Below, in pieces: positions 16,314 through 21,248 of a DNA stretch of 21,248 nucleotides (position 1 is its first letter; every line of letters starts with the position of its first letter). This DNA comes from Methylomicrobium sp035916875 (GTDB taxonomy: Bacteria; Pseudomonadota; Gammaproteobacteria; Methylococcales; Methylomonadaceae). The translations under genes were made by a program, and so were the position numbers. The DNA lies in NCBI RefSeq assembly GCF_035916875.1, contig NZ_JAXUHN010000056.1:1-21248 (forward strand), written 5' to 3'. The notes beneath the pieces are model-generated. The model was not told where the DNA came from. It made no database searches and saw only the letters and a program-made list of their open reading frames with translations.

Positions 16314-16595
16314 ATGAGTACGCAATTCCCCTCTCGCTCAAACACGTCAACCGGCGGCAATCCGCCTATCGATCTAAAAAATTCCCTGCGCTTGCTCGCC
16401 ATTGCCGCTGCGCTAGGCGGCATTTCCGCATTTCTGTTCAATTCATTCATCTACGCGGCGACCTACCAATGCCTCACGGAGATCATCGATAATTCGGCAA
16501 GATGTCACAAGTATCAGATAAGCCCAAGTTTCAAGGATCTTGGGATTGTGTCCAATTCGGCCTGTCCGAATAATCCTCCTTCTAACTGTCCTTAA
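16314..16595 (+). CDS. Small single-span membrane protein with four Cys
   Basis: A 93-residue protein. GAGGA at 16299-16303 fixes the start at the ATG at 16314. Residues 1-22 are polar, 24-49 form one hydrophobic helix (LLAIAAALGGISAFLFNSFIYAA), and the rest is a short polar tail with Cys53, Cys64, Cys84 and Cys92 that could form two disulfides if it lies in the periplasm. It starts 40 bp after the FecR-TPR-barrel gene and is very likely cotranscribed with it. I do not recognise the family. Its place in the operon suggests an accessory or secreted partner of the cyclase/barrel system. Confidence 0.65.
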   Translation: MSTQFPSRSNTSTGGNPPIDLKNSLRLLAIAAALGGISAFLFNSFIYAATYQCLTEIIDNSARCHKYQISPSFKDLGIVSNSACPNNPPSNCP

Positions 16596-16826
16596 AGCGC
16601 GTTGCGGTCAATCAGGCAACACGCCGGCAAATTTTGGCGGAGCCTGTAGAGTAAAATCACGAGAAGCCACAATAAAATGAAATTTTTCGAGACCTTAATA
16701 ATTTTTAACAACGAGAGAATTATTGCTATTACCGCGACGCTTACCGAATCAATGCAATAAAACATCCAAGTTCAAAATCAAGCGGCTAATGATCTTCTTG
16801 AAATTTAAGGCTATACTGGCTCAACC

Positions 16827-17492
16827 ATGCAGCAAGAAGTTTTCTCAAACCTAAAAAGCGTCTCCTTTCTAGCCAAAGTGCCTGACGAGGCCGTTGCGGC
16901 TTTGGCGGCAAAAGCGAAAATGGTGAAGTTTCCCAAACAAGCGGTGATCATTTCGGAAGGCGATGAAGGGAGTTCTTTGTATGTGATCGTTACCGGCAAG
17001 GTGCGGGTGTATACCAGCGATGAAAAAAGCAAGGAAGTAACGCTGACGGTTCAGAAATCAGGCTCCTATTTCGGTGAATTGGCACTGCTTTGCGGCGAAC
17101 GGCGATCGGCGTCGGTCGAAACGCTCGAAAAAACCGTATGCGGCATGATATCGCGGGACGACTTTAAAGTATGGCTTGCCGACCATCCCGAGGCGGTCGC
17201 CGAATTGTTGCGCGCGTTGTCGGAAAAAATCATACTGTTGACCGAACGGGTCAAGCAAATGGCGTTGTCGAACGTTTATGAGCGCACGATCAAAGTTTTG
17301 CAAGACATGGCGAATCCGGAAGACGGCGTTTCGGTGATCCGCAACCGGCCCACCCAGCAGGAACTGGCGAACATGGTCGGCTCGTCCCGGGAAATGATCA
17401 ACAAGGTCATGAAGGAATTGACCAAGGGCGGTTATATCGTGATCCAGGATAAATCGATCAGAATCGAAAACAAACCGCCTGCGTGCTGGTAA
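16827..17492 (+). CDS. CRP-type cAMP-responsive regulator
   Basis: A 221-residue CRP/FNR family protein. The cyclic-nucleotide fold (about 10-125) keeps the cAMP-contacting residues: Glu84 in FGELALL and Arg93-Ser94 in RRSASV, equal to Glu72, Arg82 and Ser83 of E. coli CRP. In helix C, Thr139 replaces Ser128 and Leu138 replaces Thr127. The helix-turn-helix is TQQELANMVGSSREMINKVM (176-195), whose SRE matches CRP recognition residues, so a TGTGA-like site is expected. There are no FNR-type N-terminal cysteines. It lies 231 bp after the small membrane gene, separate but on the same strand as the cyclase, and is a likely output of that cyclase. No strong ribosome-binding site precedes the ATG. 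Confidence 0.9.
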   Translation: MQQEVFSNLKSVSFLAKVPDEAVAALAAKAKMVKFPKQAVIISEGDEGSSLYVIVTGKVRVYTSDEKSKEVTLTVQKSGSYFGELALLCGERRSASVETLEKTVCGMISRDDFKVWLADHPEAVAELLRALSEKIILLTERVKQMALSNVYERTIKVLQDMANPEDGVSVIRNRPTQQELANMVGSSREMINKVMKELTKGGYIVIQDKSIRIENKPPACW

Positions 17493-17542
17493 GGTTACCG
17501 TCAAAACCAGGCTCGCTAGGCTGATTTTTCGTTTCTCGTTAA

Positions 17543-17557
17543 GCGGGCAGCGCCCGC
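17543..17557. terminator. GC-rich hairpin between convergent genes
   Basis: GCGGGC/GCCCGC arms with an AGC loop form a perfect 6-bp stem between the convergent crp-like and pyruvate kinase genes. The T-run on the plus strand (TTTTTT at 17572-17577) is too far for a classical terminator, so it may be a weak or rho-aided transcript end. Confidence 0.4.
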
Positions 17558-17662
17558 CGCAACTCGGTACATTTTTTGCGCTCCTGAATCGCGGCGGAAG
17601 CCCATCCTCCATAAAGCGTTCAAACCGTCATCAACTTACGGATGTTTGCCGACGCTTTCCGG

Positions 17663-19543
17663 CTACCACTCCAGCGCTTTCAATTGTGGCGTTTTTTTAT
17701 ACTGGTGCGCGTCCATTCGGGTCAGAATGTCGCCAAGCACACGGACCGCATCGAGGATGTACGGCCCCTTGTTCAGCATTACGCACTCGGCGCGCACGCT
17801 CATTGCCGCATCTGTGATTTCCGGGCGTGATGAGCGGCCTTTCTTGGCTAGCGTTTCCAGTACCTGGGTCGCCCAGATTACCGGCACATGCGAGGATTCG
17901 CACAGCCATAGAATTTCTTCCTGAATCTCGGACATTTTGACGCTGCCGAGTTCAACCGCCAGATCGCCGCGCGCGATCATGATGCCGAGAGGGTGGCGCG
18001 TCATCGTGGACAAAATGATCCACGGCAGATTATCGACCGCGGCTTTGGTTTCAATTTTCGCGATGATCGGCAAATCCGGCCGGCCGCGGCGCTTGAGTTC
18101 GCTCATCAGGCAAGCCATGTCCTCCGGCGAACGCACGAACGAAAAACCTACCATGTCGGCATGGCGGCAAACAAAGCCCAAATCCTGTTCATCCTTGTCG
18201 CTGAGTGCCGGTAAATCGATCTCGGTTTCCGGAAAGTTGAGCCCCTTGTCGCTACGTATCACCACGCCGCCCTGCCCCGCTTCGGTAACTTTCAACATTG
18301 CGCCGTCGTCGGTGATCGATTCGACGACCGCGCCGAGTTTGCCGTCGTCGATCCAAACCGGCTGATCCGTCCGCAATGACGAAAACACCGCATCGCAGCT
18401 ACAGCCGATACGCGCGGGCGTCATGATTTGGCCGTTCACACCATACACTGCGGGGCTGCCCAATTCATCGCCGCGGATCAAAAGCAAATGGTCGCCGTTT
18501 TCGACATGAATGCTCGAAAATTTACCCGAAAACGGCGCCAGCGGAAACTCGCCAAGCACATCGAACTTGCCGTCCGCATTTGCGCGCCGCCAACTGAATT
18601 GCGTTTCGGCATGCAGATAGGTCGAACTGAAACCGTGGCACAGCCAGTAATCGGACGAAGCTTTTTCGACAACTTCGAAAAAGCGCGTCTTGTGCCGGCA
18701 ATCGCCGAAATACATGCGATCGCCGAGGGTCAATCGTTGGTGAAAATCATCGGGAATATGGATGATCCGGTAATCCGATCGCTGCACGTCCCCGTAAGGC
18801 GATTGAGCCGCATGGATAGAACCTGTCTTGCCGAGCAAAATATGGAACGGCGCGACCAATTGCCCGTAAATATCGCGTTTGACTTTCAAATGGATCACCG
18901 GCGGCGCGGGCTGTATTGGCCCCGTGCGGATTTTGTGGCCGGCCAGATCCATCAGGATTTTGCACTTGCGGCCGGTTTCGCGTTCAGCGCGCCGGATGTT
19001 TTCAAATAACTTGGCCCAGATCGTCTCATTGTCATGCGCGCAGTTGATCCTTGCGCAATTCATCCCTCTGAGCAGCAGGCCCTTGACCAAGGAAAAGTCA
19101 AACGCCGCTTCGGTCGGCAGCGTGACCATGATCCTGACGCTGCGATCGGCCGGCGGCGCACCGAATAAACCGGCGGTGTTTTGCGCGAGCAAATCCCTCC
19201 CTTTTGAGAAAGCCACGTTATTGTCGTCGGCAATCGCGGCATCAACATTTTCACCGACGACTTTGGCCAGAAGCCGGATCACTACGCCCAGATTCGCTAG
19301 AACATGCGACTCGCTCCGGCCCAGCGACGACAGCCCCGCCTCGGCGAGGCGCATTTGCAAGGAGCAGAGGTCGCGCCGCCGTAACGCGACATAATGGGCC
19401 AGGTTGATCGCGCTATAACTCGCGCGGCCTTCTTCGAAGAATTCTCGATATTCTTCCAAAATGCGTTCCGCCTCTTTTGTGACTTCACGGCGTAAACACA
19501 ATAAATCTTCCAGCAGCTTTTTCAAATCAATCTCCGTCAACAT
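17663..19543 (-). CDS. Pyruvate kinase variant, long N-terminus, no C-domain
   Basis: A 626-residue pyruvate kinase-like enzyme. The first 130 residues are a helical extension; the barrel then starts with ARIN (164-167) and DLAGHKIRTG (199-208). A large insert of the lid domain follows (about 209-440), then LPALSDKDEQDL, Lys496/Glu498 in AKIE, RGDLAVE (525-531, metal Asp527) and Thr559 in ATQ. Thus Arg, Asn, Asp, Lys, Glu and Thr of the active site are all present. The usual SGETA is NKGPY, and the protein ends about 40 residues later, so the C-terminal allosteric domain is missing. It should convert PEP and ADP to pyruvate and ATP, but its regulation must differ from that of PykA and PykF. 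The ATG at 19543 was chosen because upstream codons look non-conserved. Confidence 0.82.
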   Translation of the reverse strand: MLTEIDLKKLLEDLLCLRREVTKEAERILEEYREFFEEGRASYSAINLAHYVALRRRDLCSLQMRLAEAGLSSLGRSESHVLANLGVVIRLLAKVVGENVDAAIADDNNVAFSKGRDLLAQNTAGLFGAPPADRSVRIMVTLPTEAAFDFSLVKGLLLRGMNCARINCAHDNETIWAKLFENIRRAERETGRKCKILMDLAGHKIRTGPIQPAPPVIHLKVKRDIYGQLVAPFHILLGKTGSIHAAQSPYGDVQRSDYRIIHIPDDFHQRLTLGDRMYFGDCRHKTRFFEVVEKASSDYWLCHGFSSTYLHAETQFSWRRANADGKFDVLGEFPLAPFSGKFSSIHVENGDHLLLIRGDELGSPAVYGVNGQIMTPARIGCSCDAVFSSLRTDQPVWIDDGKLGAVVESITDDGAMLKVTEAGQGGVVIRSDKGLNFPETEIDLPALSDKDEQDLGFVCRHADMVGFSFVRSPEDMACLMSELKRRGRPDLPIIAKIETKAAVDNLPWIILSTMTRHPLGIMIARGDLAVELGSVKMSEIQEEILWLCESSHVPVIWATQVLETLAKKGRSSRPEITDAAMSVRAECVMLNKGPYILDAVRVLGDILTRMDAHQYKKTPQLKALEW

Positions 19544-19844
19544 CGCATTGCGCCCGGCCAGATTAGCATGATTAGATGACGGTGAGGTGTCAAAGACCAT
19601 CGTTCTTCTTGGGCGCCTATGAGATAAACATTCCGCACCGCTCAGGCTTTTTAGGAATCCCTGAACAAGCCCCCGTTTTGATTTTTTTGCCAAAGGCGTG
19701 CCCACTCAAACGGTTATACAGGTTATCAGGTTGCCTTTATTATCTCGCGGTCACGATTCGACCTGCGGTTCCCCGAGCAATCAATCGCCGCGTCTGGAAA
19801 AACTCGACCTCTACATTCGGCGCTGGCCAGCTTATGGACTTCGA
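19544..19844. other. Spacer upstream of pyruvate kinase
   Basis: No gene is supported here. The stretch should hold the pyruvate kinase promoter on the minus strand, but no clear -35/-10 pair was found, and no T-run terminator for nsrR is visible. Confidence 0.4.
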
Positions 19845-20327
19845 TTATTCAAAATCCAATTTTACAGACAAAATCCTCTGTTTTACATTTTCGGACGAAT
19901 CTTCCCGTTTCGGCGGAAAAGTCGCTTTACTTGCTGCCAAATCCGCTAGCGTCGAGGCGTCCAGCACCTGTAAATAGGCATTTCCCGCGCGCGCCAATAA
20001 CTGTTTCAAGCGGCAATCGGGCAGATATCGGCAGAGCTGCTGCTCCGGGTTGAAACATTCTACCCAGTTAAAATGGGTTTCCATGGCGCGCACTACATCA
20101 CCCACGATTATCGTCTCCGCAGGCCTTTGTAATATTAAACCGCCCCCCTTGCCGCGCGTTGTTTTAATAAAGCCCCTCTCCCCCAGTTTCTGCACGACCT
20201 TCACCAAATGATTGCGGGAAATATTGAAAAAATCGGCGATTTCCGTAATCGTGGCTTGCCTTCCGGATATTCCTGCCAAATAAATCAATACCCTAAGTGC
20301 GTAATCCGTGTAGCTGGTAAGTTGCAT
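19845..20327 (-). CDS. nsrR: NsrR nitric-oxide-sensing repressor (Rrf2 family)
   Basis: A 160-residue Rrf2 protein. The start MQLTSYTDYALRVLIYLA, the winged helix with NISRNHLVKVVQKLGERGF (35-53), the RGKGGG wing and IVGDVVRAME match NsrR. Three cysteines, Cys91, Cys99 and Cys105 (CX7CX5C), fit the iron-sulfur cluster ligands; E. coli NsrR has Cys91, Cys96 and Cys102, so the first spacing is longer here. It is also about 20 residues longer at the C-terminus than E. coli NsrR. NO destroys the cluster and lifts repression of NO-detoxifying genes, none of which is in the window. A candidate operator lies at 20362-20384, suggesting self-repression. IscR is less likely because the SRNHLVK helix and LKQLL tail follow NsrR. 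Confidence 0.9.
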   Translation of the reverse strand: MQLTSYTDYALRVLIYLAGISGRQATITEIADFFNISRNHLVKVVQKLGERGFIKTTRGKGGGLILQRPAETIIVGDVVRAMETHFNWVECFNPEQQLCRYLPDCRLKQLLARAGNAYLQVLDASTLADLAASKATFPPKREDSSENVKQRILSVKLDFE

Positions 20328-20361
20328 AGTGCTGGCTTGTAGAAAAGTGGTGCTTTAGAAC

Positions 20362-20384
20362 AAGATTCATTGGAAACATTTCTT
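20362..20384 (-). promoter_or_regulatory. Candidate NsrR operator
   Basis: Two 11-bp half-sites around one base, AAGATTCATTG and AAACATTTCTT, form an imperfect palindrome matching the NsrR consensus (AAGATGCATTT half-sites) at 17 of 23 positions. It lies 35 bp upstream of the nsrR ATG, where it would overlap or follow the promoter. Confidence 0.45.
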
Positions 20385-20622
20385 TATGAAAATTGTATAG
20401 CGTTAAGTCACAATTTTTCCGGGAATTATATCGCATGCGGGTGTCGATGGGATAAGCAAGCACCCTCTACGAAGCTCTGCGAGATCGAGTAATATCGAAG
20501 CTGAAATCTCATCAATTTCGTAAACATCACCGAGGCTACTTGCTAACCCGTGGTTATTTTGTAATGAGCTCCTTTAGTAATAGCTGGCTCACAGCTTACA
20601 TATGAAGCTAATTCAATAGCCT

Positions 20623-21130
20623 TTAGAAGCTGACATTGCCCTGAAACCAGATTTTCTGGGTATCTGTAGTCGTACCGCTGACCCCGCTAACAACACCATT
20701 ATCGGCGTTATAGTTGGCATATTTTGCAAGTATGGAATAGTGCTTGCCGAATTTCTTCAGCACCATGAAATCCCACTCCTTGCCGTATGCCATTTTTCCG
20801 GTATCGTCGCTAAAGTCGTGATAAACACCGGTGACCGTCGTTTGATAACGTGGAAATTCGACCATTCGGTGCCAAAAAGATCGCGAATACCGCTATCCGG
20901 CGTGACGAGAAACAGGTCTGCCCAGCCTTGAAAGACATGGTTCGTGCCGAGTGGCGTATCGAAGGTTTTGCTTTTACCAAAGCCATTCAACTGTTCCCAG
21001 GCTCCCATTACGCTAACATTGAACGCTTTGACGCCGCCCATGAAATTGAAACGATCGGCTTGGTATTTCGTCTGTCCGTGACCGTAATCCCGCTGATTCG
21101 CCCATTCGGCGGTATAAAGCAAATAAAGCA
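20623..21130 (-). pseudogene. Outer-membrane porin C-terminus, frameshifted and truncated
   Basis: Two overlapping minus-strand frames join into one beta-barrel C-terminus. The upstream piece holds YTAEWANQRDYG, LGTNHVFQGWADLFLVTP and DSGIRDLFG; the downstream piece continues TGVYHDFSDDTGKMAYGKEW and KKFGKHYSILAKYANYNAD, ending in NVSF with the terminal Phe typical of barrels. The frame changes near 20843-20850, at FHV/QTTV, so a one-base indel is likely. The 5' part is missing: reading into the gene, the barrel sequence stops at about 21130, where IS200/IS605-like hairpins begin. The parent would be an inner-barrel porin of the kind found in methanotrophs. It cannot give a working protein as it stands. 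Confidence 0.75.
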
Positions 21131-21211
21131 ACTTAACAACCACCCGCTAAAAGCGGGTGGGTTAGAATTACGGACTGAAAGTCCGGATACGCGTCGACTC
21201 AACGACGCGTC
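21131..21211 (-). ncRNA. Possible omega RNA (TnpB guide) scaffold
   Basis: On the minus strand the order is stop codon, three stable hairpins, then the element boundary and the flanking porin sequence. This is the layout of TnpB guide RNAs, whose scaffold is the right end of the element and whose guide is the flanking DNA. The guide would then be read from the porin coding strand (from about 21130 downward). It rests on structure and position only. Confidence 0.35.
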
Positions 21212-21248
21212 TTAGTCAGGCTCCATTTTAAAATTGTCGTTCGAATTC
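21212..21248 (-). CDS. Possible TnpB C-terminal end (partial)
   Basis: Only eleven codons are visible before a TAA (complement of 21212-21214), reading NSNDNFKMEPD; the gene runs off the window edge. The stop lies one base before the first hairpin of the element end, where tnpB normally ends in IS605-group elements. The residues alone cannot prove the family. Confidence 0.3.
   Translation of the reverse strand, partial: NSNDNFKMEPD

Larger units (their letters stand above)
21131..21248 (-). mobile_element. IS200/IS605-type element, right end (partial)
   Basis: Three hairpins lie in a row next to the broken porin gene: 21140-21160 (CCACCCGC/GCGGGTGG, TAAAA loop), 21171-21185 (CGGACT/AGTCCG, GAA loop) and 21189-21210 (ACGCGTC/GACGCGT, 8-nt loop). 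A GC-rich hairpin about 10 bases from the boundary, and no inverted terminal repeats, fit IS200/IS605 ends. The minus-strand reading, with a small protein end followed by hairpins and the boundary, suggests that this is the 3' (right) end and the element continues past the window. The exact boundary, near 21126-21139, is not certain. Confidence 0.6.

Noticed and set aside
16797..16817. Near-palindrome and TATACT before the CRP gene as an FNR or CRP site with promoter
   Set aside because: It does not fit TTGAT-N4-ATCAA or TGTGA-N6-TCACA, and no -35 lies at a proper distance.
17058..17612. A 184-codon minus-strand frame opposite the CRP gene
   Set aside because: The plus strand has a full CRP fold with helix-turn-helix; the opposite frame is low-complexity.
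21243..21248. Window ends exactly on GAATTC
   Set aside because: An EcoRI site at the edge may reflect cloning or chance and says nothing about biology.

Overview
The window reads as a chromosomal segment of a gammaproteobacterium, most likely a methanotroph-type relative of the Methylococcales. This is an inference from the overall look of the proteins (NsrR, YicC, a long pyruvate kinase variant, a FecR/TPR/barrel protein, a porin-like protein). No 16S or marker gene is present to prove it. There are about 14 intact protein genes, two recognisable pseudogenes and the edge of an IS200/IS605-like element. No tRNA, rRNA or CRISPR array was seen.

Left part (1-2400): a gene tail of unknown family, then a stand-alone protein joining a CZB zinc-binding sensor domain to a pair of CBS domains, a 350 bp spacer with hairpins, and an exported DUF2927 protein on the minus strand. 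Middle-left (2400-7900): a minus-strand operon (M14-like DUF2817 metallopeptidase, then a GNAT acetyltransferase fused to a C39-like cysteine peptidase with an ATGA overlap, then an SDR oxidoreductase) facing a plus-strand RimK-type ATP-grasp ligase with an RLAN-type N-terminus. Together these look like a peptide or amino-acid conjugation system: a ligase that makes amide bonds, an acetyltransferase and two peptidases. A small multidrug resistance (SMR/EmrE) gene sits in the divergent spacer.

Centre (7900-10500): a Hanks-type Ser/Thr kinase, convergent with the ligase and divergent from yicC. yicC ends at a clear terminator and is followed by about 770 bp of decayed DNA that contains an hsdM (type I methyltransferase) remnant with two compensating frameshifts.

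Right-centre (10500-17500): a CHASE2-transmembrane-class III cyclase, a 1126-residue FecR-TPR-outer-membrane-barrel protein, a small single-span membrane protein and a CRP-type regulator with the cAMP-binding Glu/Arg/Ser intact, all on the plus strand. These could form an envelope-sensing pathway running from the outer membrane through a periplasmic sensor and cAMP to transcription.

Right end (17500-21248): a minus-strand pyruvate kinase variant with a long N-terminus and no C-terminal regulatory domain, nsrR with a candidate self-operator, and a porin gene that is frameshifted and cut by the right end of an IS200/IS605-type element. The last hairpins of that element look like a TnpB guide-RNA (omega RNA) scaffold abutting the porin sequence.
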